From Molossus alvarezi (Eukaryota; Chordata; Mammalia; Chiroptera; Molossidae): 64,000 nt of DNA. The notes below the pieces were generated by a model, which was given only the letters and a program-made list of their open reading frames with translations, searched no databases and had not been told where the DNA came from. Both the position numbers and the translations under genes were made by a program. Location of the stretch: the NCBI GenBank assembly GCA_037176705.1, contig CM073888.1, positions 45,514,810-45,578,809 on the forward strand, given 5' to 3'. Of the stretch, positions 10,157 to 21,593 are shown piece after piece. Each line of letters starts with the position of its first letter. The first letter of the stretch is position 1.

Positions 10157-10295
10157 TTTTTTAAAAAAAATTATTTATTTATCTATCTATTTATTTATTT
10201 ATTTATTTAGGTACGTGCCCCTGGTGGGAACTGAACCTGGGACTCTCTGGTCCGCAGGCCGATGTGCCAACTGTTGAGCCAAACCGGCCAGGGCT
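10157..10295 (-). mobile_element. Short Ves variant (tRNA head only), copy 2, in HAL1
   Basis: It has the same architecture as the copy at 2122-2221. The body between the head (GCCCTGGCC, complement at 10287-10295) and the endpoint GGGGCACGTACC (complement at 10210) is about 86 bp, followed directly by a (TAAA)n/(GATA) tail at 10165-10209. I could not define its target duplication cleanly. The flank TGTTTATATTTTTG (about 10125) and TGTTCATATTTTTG (10299) are similar. Confidence 0.8.
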
Positions 10296-10309
10296 GTTTG
10301 TTCATATTT

Positions 10310-11234
10310 TTGATCTTCTTTTTTTTTTTCAAGAAGACCCTTCAACATATCATATAATAATGGTTTGGTGGTAATGAACTCTTTTAGTTTTTTCTTGTCT
10401 GGGAAACTCTGTATGTCCATCAAGTCTAAATGATAGCTTTGCAGGATAGAGTAATCTTGGTTGTAGGTCCTTACTTTTCATCACTTTGAATATTTCTTGC
10501 CACTCTCTTCTGGCCTGCAAAGTTTTGTTTAAGAAATCGACTGAAAGTCTTATGGGAGCCCCACTGTAGGTAACGAACTCCTTTTCTCTTGCTGCTTTTA
10601 AGATTCTCTCTCTGTCTTCTACTATTTGCATTTTGGTGATGATGTGTCTTGGTACGGACCTCTTTGGATTCATCTTGTTTGGGACTCTTTGTGCTTCCTG
10701 GACTTGTATGTCTGTTTCCTTCACCAGGTTAGGGAAGTTTTCTGTCATTATTTTTTCAAATAGATTTTTAATTTTTTGCTCCCTCTCTCTTCTCCTTCTG
10801 ATACCCCCGTGATGTGAATGTTGGTATGCTTGAAGCTGTCCCAGAGGCTCTATACACTATCCTCATTTTTTTGGATTCTTTTTTCTTTTTGCTGTTTTGA
10901 TTGGGTGTTTTTTTGCTTCCTTATATTACAAATTGATGGTTTGCTTCTTGGCTTCACCTACTCTACTATTGATTCCCAATGAAATATTCTTTATTTCAGT
11001 TAGTTCATCCTTCATTTCCGACTGGTCCTTTTTTATGCTCTTGATGTTCTCACTAAGTTCCTCAGAGGTCTCCTTAAGTTTTTTGAAGTTCTCACTAAGT
11101 TCCTTGAAGTTCTCACTAAGTTCCTTGAGCATTTTTATAACCAGTGTTTTGAACTCTGCATCTGATTGATTGCTTATCTCCATTTTATTTAGTTTTTTTC
11201 CTGGAGTTTTGTTCTTTTCTTTCATTTGGGACAT
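10310..11234 (-). pseudogene. HAL1/L1 ORF1p remnant
   Basis: A decayed ORF1 that once encoded the L1-type RNA-binding, nucleic-acid chaperone protein. The N-terminal coiled-coil part is open at 10926-11234 (starts MSQMKEKNKTPGKKLNKMEI and contains three repeats of an ELSENFK-like heptad). The C-terminal RNA-binding part is open at 10350-10748 (motifs PRHIITK, ILKAAREK, QARREWQEIFKV, LYPAKLSF), in the same frame but separated by stops. The last about 25 codons (SFPDKKKLKEFITTKPLLYD) are in another frame near 10330-10420. At least one stop and one frameshift mean no functional protein. Confidence 0.9.
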
Positions 11235-11700
11235 CTTTCTTTGTCTTTTGACTGCCTCCCTGTGTTTATTTCTATATATTAGGTAGAGTTGCTATGTCTC
11301 CTAGGCTTCCTAGGGTGGCCTATTGTAGTAGGTGTCCTGTAGGGTCCAGTGGCACAGCCTCCCTGGTCATCACTGCTGGGCCCTTGTGGTGCAAGTCTCA
11401 TGTGAACTGTACACCCTTCTGTTGTAATTGAATCTTGACTGCAGTTGGCACGTCAATGGGAGGCATTTACTTAGGCTGATCAGCTGCAAGGACTGGCTGT
11501 GCCCACTGACCACTGATCTCTAACTACCTTGGAGGATTAGCTGTGCAGGGGCCTAACACACAGAGCAAGACTTACTTTAGCATGGCTCTGGTACCCACTG
11601 AGTCCACTCCTTGAGTGTGTCACTTGTGGAGGTGGTTGGGTGGTGGTGCTTTGACATGGTCTGAAGCTGTCTACTGGGTGGTTATTGATAACTGTGGTTA

Positions 11701-12794
11701 TAACAATAAATTTTTGTCCTTACAGTGATTGATTTTGTTTAAACATCAGGTGAAACTTTATTTGGGAATACTTGAGAAAATAAATTTTTATGACAAAAGA
11801 AGCTGCTTTTTGCTTATCCTCTCCCCCACTCCCCTTTGATGACTTCTCTTGATGCTAATTTAGGTAAAGAAAGCTACCGCTTCCAAAAGTGCTTTGGTAC
11901 CCTGGCATAATTTCAAAGAAATCTCCTTTCCCAGTTAGTTAACTACATTTCCCTAGGAAAAAAAAATCTTCTGTCAACGTAACATCCTTTAACAGGACTC
12001 CTGCTGGCCGGTTCTTGTATCTTGGGGTGGCAGCTGTGAACATATATACTATGGATTCTTAATGTGTGATATAAACCCGACTGGAGCATGCCCACTAATT
12101 GGTTTGAGAGTAGATATAGACAATGCTGTCTTAGAGTGGCTTGTGTAGATAGGCCTAGTCTCAGGGTTAATTCTGCTTGACAGCACACCAGCAGCATCTT
12201 GAGAGTAATTACCTAACAGACGTTTTCCCACAGCTGAACTGAGAGCTTCAAAGGCTTCTGAATTTACAACCAGTATTAACCTATATCTGAAACATAATGT
12301 TCCCACAAGCGCTTGGATTTTTTTTCTCCTACTTATTAAACATATGGGGTTACTAGGTTCATTTACTCTGTGAAGAACTTAGTAAAAAATTATTTGGTGT
12401 TGAATAATTAAAAATCTTTAATAAGTCAAGAGGATAGTTTTAAATTTTTTTATTGTTTTATTATATTACTGAAACAAGTTAATTTGTAGAGACTGAGTGC
12501 TTTTTTAAAAAAACATAATTTACCTTTTTTCTCTCAAAAACAAACTAAAAAGTTAATATCTTTTCCATACTGTGCTATCTCTATGGATATGTGCATGTTT
12601 AGGGGACGTAAGGTAATGCATGCATTTAAAATGGTTAAAATAAACATATATTTACACTTAAAAACCTAATTTACTTGTTGACCATTGTACTGAAATTTGT
12701 GACTATTGCATCTACCCCCCACCCTCTCCATAAAATAACAGTTATTCTTTAACAAGCAATTTTTATATTGTAAAAAATGTCTTTCCCTTTGCAG
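11701..12794. other. Repeat-poor stretch, nothing identified
   Basis: Two overlapping minus-strand frames (84-85 codons, 11943-12306) have no recognisable motif. No young repeat is present here. Confidence 0.45.
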
Positions 12795-12823
12795 GTCAGA
12801 AACCAAATTTGACTCTGGTTCAG
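12795..12823 (+). other. Weak candidate microexon (29 nt)
   Basis: The segment is bounded by a good acceptor (CTTTCCCTTTGCAG ending at 12794) and a consensus-like donor (CAG followed by GTATGT at 12824). Two of three frames are open, one reading SETKFDSGS and one reading QKPNLTLVQ. I recognise no gene. Such acceptor-donor pairs also arise by chance, so this is a pointer only. Confidence 0.15.
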
Positions 12824-15048
12824 GTATGTTTACATTAATAATGTTATTCTGAGTATATTTTATTTACATTATTCTCTGAGGAGTAATTCATCAGATCAAG
12901 AACCATTTTGATTTTAAACAGACGAGGCAGTCTCTTTTCAAAACATGAACCCCACCTCAAAGCAGAGCTCTTAGCTGCTTGGAATCATAACTTGAGATGT
13001 TCACTCTGGGATTCTTGATAGTTCTGCAATAAGCATTAAATGCTCTCTATCTGCAGTTTCATTTTAAAAGCAGAGGTGAGGGTTGTACTTAATCATTGCA
13101 CAAAATAGGATATTAGTCTCTCAGTGGACAAAGCATCCTGAATAATTTGAAGATTCTCTGCAAGTGACTTGTCATCAAATGTAGGTAATAGATACATCTA
13201 ATTCAGCAAACTATAAAGAGTTTTAGCCAATAGAAATAGATATTTGTCTATGACTTACTTTTTGTTTTGTTTGGGGTGGGGGCGGGTAATGGAAAACTAA
13301 GGTCACCTTAAGCCATTATTTTGTATCTATCAAGACAAAATTCACATGTTCACAAACGGTGGCATATCAGCCTCATTGTTAGGTTTTTATTCTCATTAAG
13401 GATGAATGTTGCCATATAACCCTATGTTTCATTGTGTCTTTATGTCACTTGCTGAGGTTTGTGAGCTTCGGATTTTCTGATGATGTTTATAATTAAAGCT
13501 CAAAAATGACCTCATGTATGATGCAAAGGATTTATGCTCTTTAGTGAACTATTAATAGATAAATAAACATTAATTTTCCATTCCAGGAGAAATAATTTGC
13601 AGAAAAATATGTAACTTATTGAATTTAAGAGTGTAACATTTCTTCTCTGGTTTGAGTCCCATTATGTTTTAACTTTTTAAAAAAAGTTTTGTTTGTTATG
13701 TTCACAAGGGAACCAGTACTATTCTTTTTGATAGTGGTGTTAAGGAGCCAACATGCTTTTTTCTTCAAAGCTTATTCATTCTTTTATTGTATAGATGTAT
13801 GAATTTCTCCAACTTGGTGAGACTCTTTAAATACAGAAGTCTAGACATCTCAGTTAACAATTTCACCTAATTTGAGAACTGTGATTCCAGAAATCTTTTC
13901 ATTCTGTGTGTTCTTGGGCTTCTGAATTACATGTGATAAGCATTTCTGATTTATAATATCGACTCTATGGAGACTAACGGCGTGGTGGATTGTATCAACT
14001 ATTTGACTCTTTAATTGATTTGTAGGAGGTGACTCAAAATAGGGTGAAAAATCTTTGTCATTTTTACTAGTTAAAATCTGTAAGTATAATAAAAATAAAT
14101 AAATAAAAATTGATGAAGAATGAATTTTTACATAAAACTGCACGTCTTTTATCATTGCCAGTCACCAAATATTTATTAAGAACCAACTTTGTTATGATCT
14201 GATTTAATTCCTTAAACATCAAGCCAGAAACTGTTTTTAGGCTCTGGGATCTGGAATATAGCTTTTAAAAATGAAAAAGCCCACTAGGTTCATTTTGAAG
14301 GTAAAACCTGGAAATGGCGTACAAAACTGAAATATTAGGCAGCTATTGTCAAAGTCAGAAAATTTATTGTTAAATTCTCAAATCCAAATTTAAGTGTGCT
14401 GCTAAATTCCTATAGTGAAGGTTAGTATTTATTCTGAAAATAGTTATAACATCTGTACAGACACACATCTTTCACTCTTGTGACCAAAGATTTTGTTCAT
14501 GATTCTGATTTTTTTCAAGTCCTGATTTTTTTTAATCTCCATCAAGGACAACATCTGCATGTCTTTGAAAACTATAAAGTTCTGTACTCTGAAAAATCTT
14601 ATGAGGAATACTGATTAAAAGTTTATTTATTTTTAAAATTTTGAGTTTAAATATGTTGTGGAATCTAGGTGGTTTCAAATTAAAAAATGGATTATTATTT
14701 TTTCTTATAAACTCTTTTAGCTTACTATCTATTGAATGAAGGAATCATGACAAAGAAAGTTAGAAATGCATTCTTTGGCTTTCTATATCCTGCAAATTTT
14801 GGTTAGAAATAAGGTAGCATATTGGAACAATTAAATGTATGACTTTAATAGGTTCAGATTCTCTATTGTTCATCAAATACAGAAAATAAACTAACTCTGT
14901 TTAATGTTATATACAGCTGTAACAGTGTTCCTGACCATGTAAGATTTTTAAGTGAAGGAAGATGCCATCTTACTAAGGAAAAGAAACCCTTAAAAATAAA
15001 TACTATGGTCAATGACTAGCCATAAAGGAAAGTATTTCAAAGTAAATT

Positions 15049-15051
<3 letters not shown>
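12824..15051. other. Repeat-poor stretch, nothing identified
   Basis: About 2.2 kb without a recognisable transposon, which is unusual for this window. A 101-codon minus-strand frame at 13850-14155 has no domain. It could be unannotated intronic or conserved noncoding DNA. Confidence 0.45.

Positions 15052-15082
<31 letters not shown>
15052..15082. repeat. (AC)n microsatellite
   Basis: A pure AC run of about 15 units. Confidence 0.98.
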
Positions 15083-15083
<1 letters not shown>

Positions 15084-15650
15084 CATTTTTTCTTTTTAAG
15101 TAAAGAATCCAACTTATGCAGAGCTTATGATACATTTGCAGTTTGTGTAAAAGAGTTTCAGGCTGTGGAGTCAGATTTAGAAGGAAGGAAGGAAAGTTGT
15201 CATTGTCAGCACATGGTAAAAAATGTCAGTTGTTGAATATATACCAAAATGATCAACCTAGAAGGTGATTTAAATTTGTCTTATTAAAAATGTGTCAATT
15301 TTTGTCTTCAAAACCAAATCCATAGATAAAATTTTTTTTTTTCAGTTTCAAAAAATGCTTGTGATAAAACATATCAACTAGACGACACAGTATAATGAGT
15401 ACCAATAATTATGTAGATTTTACTATTGGTAATAATTTGCTGTATTTGTTCCACTTTTTTTTGCTTGAAATATTTTAAAGTAAAATACATACATTTCATG
15501 TGATAATTAAAACCTGGAAATTATAGATTATCTTGATTTATTGAAAGAGATCAATTAATTTTTTGAGATTTTTATCTATCTCCAAAATTTGGGTCACATA
15601 CACATTCTTATGGAAAGACTGTGGCATTATTATGTCCACATTCAGTTAGA
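15083..15650. other. No recognisable feature
   Basis: AT-rich sequence without a supportable gene or repeat. Confidence 0.45.
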
Positions 15651-15660
15651 GAGACGAAAG

Positions 15661-15876
15661 CTTGCCAAGGCCAGCGGGGCTCAGTTGGTAGGCAGCGTCC
15701 TGTGCACTGCAATGCTGTAGGTTCAGTTCCCAGTCAGAGTGCATGCCTGGGTTTGGGGCTTGATCCCTGGTAGGGGGCATGCTCTGCCCCCACATTGAGG
15801 TCTCTCTCTCTTTTCCCCTCTCCCTTTCTCTCTCTCGAAAACAATCAGTAAAAATATTTAAAAATAAATAAATAAA
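15661..15876 (+). mobile_element. Ves-related SINE, divergent subtype
   Basis: tRNA-like head (GGCCAGCGGGGCTCAGTTGG), B-box region GGTTCAGTTCCCAGTC, a middle containing GGTAGGGGGCATGC, then a CT-rich run and (AAAT)n tail. The flanks GAGACGAAAG (15651-15660) and GAGCTGAAAG (15877-15886) look like a decayed target duplication. It differs from both main Ves types in its anticodon-side sequence (CCTGTGCACTGCAATGC). Confidence 0.8.
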
Positions 15877-15886
15877 GAGCTGAAAG

Positions 15887-17924
15887 TTATTTTTGTGGTG
15901 AAAGTTAAGAAAACCTCAACCAGAAGGCAGAGGTTTTCTGACCTGGGAATTCAAGGAATATTCTATTGTTGATTAATTTGACTTAAACTTTAGTTGCCAT
16001 CTAGCTGTGTCCTCTATCTACTGTGTTATATACTGATTAAACTCCATTTCTGTTGGTTTAGTATAACTCAATCAGTTGTCTAAAGTTTTTGGCTTTGCCA
16101 GTTGAGAGCACTCTTTCTAAAGGAGTTTTTAAAAGGGTTCCATTTTAATGCCGTTTCCTCGTTGATGTATTAGTGCTGCTTGCCTAGGAGTGCGTGTAGT
16201 TGGTGACTTTACTAATAGAGTAAAACAGACTTCCTTTTATGTTCAGAAGTAGCAAGAAGCTGTGCTCTTCTCCCCACCTCCCAAGAAGGGAAGTTAGTTG
16301 ATGCTGGAGGAAGCAGAGCATCGAGTTTAATGTAGTGATTAAACATGAAAGCCATATATCAAATCTCAGGAGAAACATGCTTTTGAAAGAGGCAGAGAAC
16401 TGTGGAGCATATTGCATGGTAGGCTATGTAAACAGAGCCCTGGAGGTCAGTGTGTGGATGCAAACCAATTAAATAAAGAACTCACTGGCTTTGCTTTCTA
16501 TCACTTGGATGGGGAGGATCACAAGTTAACTTGTGCAGGGTTGAAGTGTAAACTTTGCTTGAATAAGCTAGGCACCTTTAAACGTCATTAACTCTTTCCA
16601 TTCACTAACAGGTTTTTTTGTTTGTTTGTTTTTGTTTTTTAATTTAACCCAAATCCCCAGGAAGTTAAAAACAAAAACATATATATGCTCTGTTGGCCTT
16701 TCTGTACATACCCATCAGCAAAAGTGCTGGTGATGAGCAGAATAGAAGAGAATGCAAAGGATGAACTGCTGAAAAGACCCGAGTTGGCTGTGTAGTCAGA
16801 TTTCAAGAACATGCACATGTCTTTTAGAAACAACCCATTTGGAAAAGCAGAGCTCTTGCAGAATAACTGAAAAAAGATGTTCTACTCTTCTGAATTCTGA
16901 GTATGAAACAAAGATATGGTCAGAATTTACTAGTCACTACATAACATCAGGATATTGTTATTTCTGTTCTATTAAGAGTTTTCTGACCAAGAAAAACCTG
17001 AAGCCTGTAACTGTGTGTTCAGGGGTGCCTGGTGTCTAATTCTGTGGTCCTAACCTTCTCAGGCAATGTTTGAGTGAGAAAATGAAATACCAAGTTAAAT
17101 GGTATAGTTCCATGGTCCATAAACATTCCAAACAAAGATTTTTTCCCCCTGAACTAACATGACTAGAGTCATGTTGGCTCAGAAAGTGAAAAGCTTATGT
17201 TTAGTGCTCGTTGATTCTGGGCTGCTTGGAACAGGTATACTAAGGAAATGGACTCATGGAACATACCAACTGGAAGGTATAACATTTCATGAAAGCAAAT
17301 TATGGAGGATTAAGAAACCTAATGAGCATGGTTTAGTGTGGAGAGTGGAGGAGGGAGCTCTCTATTAAATAGAGCCCAAGAGTGTGCAAGGTTAGAAGAT
17401 CCTAAAAGACACCATAATGAAAGGCACAACAGAATATAATTATCCTGAAGGGGGGAAAAAAAACCCCAGTACAAAAAAGCAGCTAGTGTCGCTTTTAAAA
17501 TCTGTAGTTAAAAAGGAATCTACACTAGGGCAAGGAAATCAAAGAATGTAATCAGTTAAAGCTTGAGGCAAAAACATCAGGGCCAGTGACAAATAAAGTA
17601 GGCTGATAATGCTGGTCACTAAGTTGAAGGGAAATAAAGAATTTGCATATAGTAGAACCTGAGTTTTGAAAGTTTATAAGTAAATGAGACAATCTACCTA
17701 ACACAGTAAGCCTTTCTCAAGAAATATTTACATGGAAAACATTTTCAGATCTTAAAAATGCGAGAATATGTTGACAATACTTTTTAATTGTTACAACTCA
17801 ATTTTGTCATTTTAAATTTAATTGTGGAGGTCCCATAACAATGAAGAACACGGAAATAAAATATAAATCTGTATAAGAATATTAAAATCTGTCTTTGGGC
17901 ATCATTCACTAATTGAAGTGACTA
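15887..17924. other. Repeat-poor stretch, nothing identified
   Basis: Several frames of 64-77 codons occur on both strands without recognisable domains. I see no clear repeats. Confidence 0.45.
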
Positions 17925-18030
17925 TTCATGAATTCAACATGTATTTATTAAGGAACACTATATGTAGCGCTTACAGCTGTGAACAGGGCAGACCAGTCCC
18001 TTCTCATCGCATTTTACAGCTACTTGGTCT
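17925..18030 (-). mobile_element. L2 LINE 3' fragment
   Basis: 'AACATGTATTTATTAAGGAACACTATATGTAG...GTGAACAGGGCAGACC' follows the antisense L2 3' end (tatttattgagcgcctactatgtg..., gtgaacaaaacagac). Short and diverged. Confidence 0.55.
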
Positions 18031-18523
18031 ATTATATAAATTCACATGGATTTCTTAACACATTTAGCAGAGAAGGGGTAACAAGGTTAAATTTAGATCC
18101 AGGTGGTGAATTAAATCTTGATATTTAAACGTAAACTAGTGTATTTTAGACTTCGACAAATTCACCTTTCTTTACTTTATTCAAACCATATCACTTGTTT
18201 TCCATGTTGACTTTTAAGGGAATGGCCTAATAATGCTCATGATTGGTGTGTAATTTTTCTATACCTTGTAATAAGGAGTGACAGTTCACATTTGATTATC
18301 ATTAAAGGAGATTAACAAAGAACAATGGCAAATGTTTGCGAATACTGTTCTCTTCTTCACATTCATTCATTCGTTTGTTCACTTATTCTTTCACTGGATC
18401 CTATTCAAGGTTGGCCTGAAAAATCAGGCAACCGGCTCTGTAACAGTCTTACTGGATTGGGTAGAAACAAGCGGAGAGGACAAAGCCCTTCATCTCCTTT
18501 CATAAACTAATTTAAAGACCAGG
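18031..18523. other. No recognisable feature
   Basis: No supportable gene or repeat. Confidence 0.4.
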
Positions 18524-18600
18524 AAGCAGCAAGGCATAGTGGCTAAGTGCAGAGGTTTGGGATCAGATAGGTCTAAATGAAGCCTGTCCTTCTAATAATC
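18524..18600 (+). mobile_element. MIR SINE fragment
   Basis: 'AGGCATAGTGGCTAAGTGCAG' followed by 'TGGGATCAGATAGGTC' matches the MIR tRNA-like head (agcatagtggttaagagcac..., tggagccagac). Confidence 0.6.
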
Positions 18601-18604
18601 TTTT

Positions 18605-18903
18605 ATTGTTTTCTTGAATTTCATGTACACATTATGTCACAAACTTAAATTTTGTATTTTTTCCTTCTAATTTAGAATTAGAGCATTAAAAGCTGTGAAT
18701 TTTCTTCATTCACTCCTTAGCTGAATCCCAGTATTGTATTTTAAATAGTAGTTTTGATTTTCTTTTGGACACATGATTATTTAGAAAAGTGTCCAAATTT
18801 TTCTACTTTCTACTTTTGTTAGTAATTTTTAGTTTCATTGTTTGGTGGTCAAAGAATGTGGCCTTACTGCTTTTTAGTAAGCCTATTATTCAGTACTTAT
18901 TCA

Positions 18904-18941
<38 letters not shown>

Positions 18942-19115
18942 TTTTTAGCTAATATGTATTTATTTTTTTAACTCTTCTGTGGGTGATTTGAAAACTATAT
19001 TCTCTGCAATGTAAAGGGTTTGATGCATAGTTACTGGATCATCTTGATTCATGATTTATATAATCATTTATTGGTTTCTATTTTATCTGACTAGAACTGT
19101 GAGGAGAGAGTCTGT
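18605..19115 (-). mobile_element. Old L1 ORF2 fragment
   Basis: Antisense L1 reverse-transcriptase-region sequence. Landmarks are 'TTTGGTGGTCAAAGAATGTGG', a 'GTGATTTGAAAACTATATTCTC' block and 'TCATTTATTGGTTTCTATTTTATCTGACTAG', in the order seen in mammalian L1M ORF2 read backwards. Interrupted by a (GT)n tract and heavily decayed. Confidence 0.7.
18907..18940. repeat. (GT)n microsatellite
   Basis: A pure GT run of 17 units within the old L1 fragment. Confidence 0.98.
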
Positions 19116-19479
19116 CAATCAGTATTCTTTTCTTTTTTACCTGACTCTAACTCTTTAGGTGTTGCCATCCCTGTGTTGTCAGCTCCGTACTCTCTATCCT
19201 CCGGTACTAGTCTCTTGCTTGGATCATGCATTGCACATGTCTTCTTGTGAACATGATTCCAGATCAGGGCTCATGGGAATGAAGGCTGCTCAAAATAGGA
19301 AACTTATGTTCTAAATTTATATGTGAAACAAGAAGTTGTTTTACCACCTGGAGATACCAGTGCTTTCTCTGTCCCTGTTGCCCTCAACACTACCCCACAG
19401 CTTTATAAAAAAAGAGGCTCTGAGCCATTATATCATGCAAATTTTTGTTTTCTCCTCTTAGCATCTTCCTCTATTCCTC

Positions 19480-19770
19480 CGTCTGTCTGGCAAGATTCTA
19501 TTTCTCTCATAAGACTCAGCTCAAGCATTGCCCCTCAAATAAATATAGCCTTCCTTAACATCTTCCCAGCAGTTAGTCATCCCTTCCTCTGTGCAAATAT
19601 TGGATCTCATACTTACATTTGTTATGGCATTTATCCTCTTCTATAATTATTTGTGTGGATTTCTTCTTTCTTTCAATGTCTCTAAGTTTCTTGAAGGCAA
19701 GAACGATATTTTATCTTTATAAGTTTGGCATCTGATTTGAAATAATCCATCAATAAACAAAAATTCTATG
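19480..19770 (+). mobile_element. L2 LINE 3' end relic
   Basis: Follows the L2 3' UTR order: 'AGACTCAGCTCAAGCATTGCC', 'AGCCTTCCTTAACATC', a TTATTTGTGTGGATTTC block, 'TTGAAGGCAAGAACGATATTTT', and an AATAAAC-like end. Diverged. Confidence 0.7.
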
Positions 19771-20224
19771 AGTTTGGGAATCATGGTGTGTTCTGTTCCC
19801 CAGTAGAGGTAGGAATGCTTAACTAACGACCAGAAATTTATTCTCCCTTTTCGTAGTGTTGAGTTGTTGTTGGGAAGTAGCTAGTTGGCCAAGGATTACG
19901 ATTTCCAGCCTCTTTGCATCCGTGAGGGGACATATGACTAGTTTTCCGAGCGGAGTTTGTGTCATTTCTGGGAGACTGGAATTAAGTGTCCAATATGCTT
20001 CCCCACATTTCTCTTCCTCTTCTGAGGTTACATTAAAGGTGCATGTTGAACATGATGGCATCAAAATATGGAAAGAGTCTGGATCCTAATTCATACTTGG
20101 AAGAGATCCACTCAGGAGAGTCCTCCATCGAAGAACATCATCATAGGGTTTTATAGAGAGAGAAATAAAAATTTATTTTAATAAGCCACTGAGATTATAC
20201 CATTGTTTATTATTGCAACTAGTG

Positions 20225-20305
20225 TTACATACCCTTAGCTAGCCCAGGGCCTAGAATACTCCCTGGCTAATAGTTGGTGTTCATTGATTATTGCTAGATA
20301 AATGA
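20225..20305 (+). mobile_element. L2 or MIR 3' tail fragment
   Basis: 'CCCAGGGCCTAGAATACTCCC...TAGTTGGTGTTCATTGATTATTG' resembles the shared L2/MIR 3' end (cctagaacagtgcctggc...taggtgctcaataaat). Confidence 0.5.
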
Positions 20306-20459
20306 CAAAAATCAGTGGCTAGGGATTATGTTATCTAACCTGAAGACGATTCTTTAAACTAAGAATCATAAAAATATATTATATTCTATATAATCACCTA
20401 GTCTATCAGTGATTATCACAATAATACAGTATAACAGTATCTCTAAAAGCAGTGACTTA

Positions 20460-20866
20460 GCCTTGACCGGATAGCTCAGCTGGTGAGAGCAACCACCAAG
20501 GTTGTAGGTTTGATCCCTGGTGAGGGCACATACAAGAATCTACCAGTTGCCCAGCCGGTGTGGTTCAATGGTTGAGCATTGACCCATGCACCAAGAGGTC
20601 ACCGGTTCAATTCCCGGTCAGGGCACATGCCCAGGTTGTGGGCCCAGTTTCCAGTGGGGGGCATGCAGGAGGTGGCCAACTGATGTTCTCTCTCATCGAT
20701 GTTTCTGTCTTTCTCTCCCTCTCCTTTCCTCTCTCTCTAAAAAAATCAATAAAGAAAATAAAATTTTAAAGAAAGAAAAAAGAATCTACCAATGAATGCA
20801 TAAATAAGTGGAACAACAAATCGATGTTTGTTTTTTCTCTTTCTCACTCTAAAATAAAAAAGAGAG
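20460..20866 (+). mobile_element. Ves-related SINE (older subtype), host of a nested SINE
   Basis: Head CCTTGACCGGATAGCTCAGC with B box GGTTTGATCCC. The body reads 'ACATACAAGAATCTACC' and resumes after the nested insertion as 'AATGAATGCATAAATAAGTG' with a CT-rich/TAAAATAAAA tail. Target duplication GTGACTTA is at 20452-20459 and 20867-20874. This body type differs from the two common Ves types. Confidence 0.85.
20546..20779 (+). mobile_element. Ves SINE, short-bodied type, nested in another SINE
   Basis: Head GCCCAGCCGGTGTGGTTCAA, B box GGTTCAATTCCCGGTC, GGGGGGCATGCAGGAGG middle, CT tract and AATCAATAAAG tail. Target duplication AAGAATCTACCA is at 20534-20545 and 20780-20791, within the older SINE. 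Confidence 0.95.
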
Positions 20867-20874
20867 GTGACTTA

Positions 20875-21355
20875 AAACAACAATAATTTATTCATGTTCA
20901 CGTGTCTATGGGTTTGTTGGGAGTTGGCTAATATAAGCTGGTCACAGGTTGGGTCAAGGTCTGCTCCATGAGTCTTGACATTGATGATAAAAGAGAAGAG
21001 TGCAAGCCCAGCTACACAAGCCCATTTCAAGCCTCATCTGCATCAGGTCTGGTCTACCAGCATCCCATTGGCCAAGAAAGTAAAGGAGAGGGGCAAGAAC
21101 TGCTGAGTCACCTGGTAAATGGTGTAAGGATAGGAAGGAGAGACAAATAGGAGCCAGTAACTGAATCTACAACATTAGACTATCGTGTACTTAGGTCAGT
21201 TATTTAGTAAAAATATTTATAAGGTTAGAGTGATAAAATTTTTAAAGTGGGTCCAGTTCCTTCTTTGTAATTGCATTATTTGGTAACCTCCCTGCAGAGG
21301 CGATATTACTGGATATATAATGAGGAAAATATTTGTATAATGCTTTATCATTTAA
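20875..21355. other. No recognisable feature
   Basis: Only a 60-codon frame without a domain. Confidence 0.45.
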
Positions 21356-21366
21356 AAAGTGCTTTA

Positions 21367-21580
21367 GCCCAGCTGGTGTGGCTCAGTGGTTGAGCATCGA
21401 CCCATGCACCAAGAGGTCACCAGTTTGATTACAGTCAGAGCACATGCCCAGGTTGTGGGCCCAGTCCCCAGTTGGGGACATGCAGGAGGCGGCCAATCAA
21501 TGTTCTCTCTCATCGATGTTTCTCTCTCTCTCTCTCTCCCTCTTCCTTCCTTTCTCTCTAAAATCAATAAAGAAAAGAAA
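21367..21580 (+). mobile_element. Ves SINE, short-bodied type
   Basis: Head GCCCAGCTGGTGTGGCTCAG, middle GGGGACATGCAGGAGGCGGCC and tail AAAATCAATAAAG. Target duplication AAAGTGCTTTA (21356-21366) and AAAGTACTTTA (21581-21591). Confidence 0.95.
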
Positions 21581-21593
21581 AAAGTACTTTAAT

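Larger units (their letters stand above)
9716..11700 (-). mobile_element. HAL1-type retroposon (half-L1)
   Basis: Read from the right on the minus strand, there is a 5' UTR-like region (about 11700-11235), an ORF1 remnant (11234 to about 10310) and a C-rich 3' UTR (about 10150-9755) ending at an A-rich tail (poly-T at 9721-9732). No ORF2 sequence lies between ORF1 and the 3' UTR, which is the defining layout of HAL1 elements. HAL1 is mobilised by L1 machinery supplied in trans. A short Ves variant is inserted at the ORF1/3' UTR junction. The outer ends are approximate. Confidence 0.8.

Noticed and set aside
10123..10312. TGTTTATATTTTTG and TGTTCATATTTTTG as the target duplication of the short Ves in HAL1
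   Set aside because: About 17 bp of unexplained sequence would then lie between the SINE tail and the left copy, so I did not assert it.
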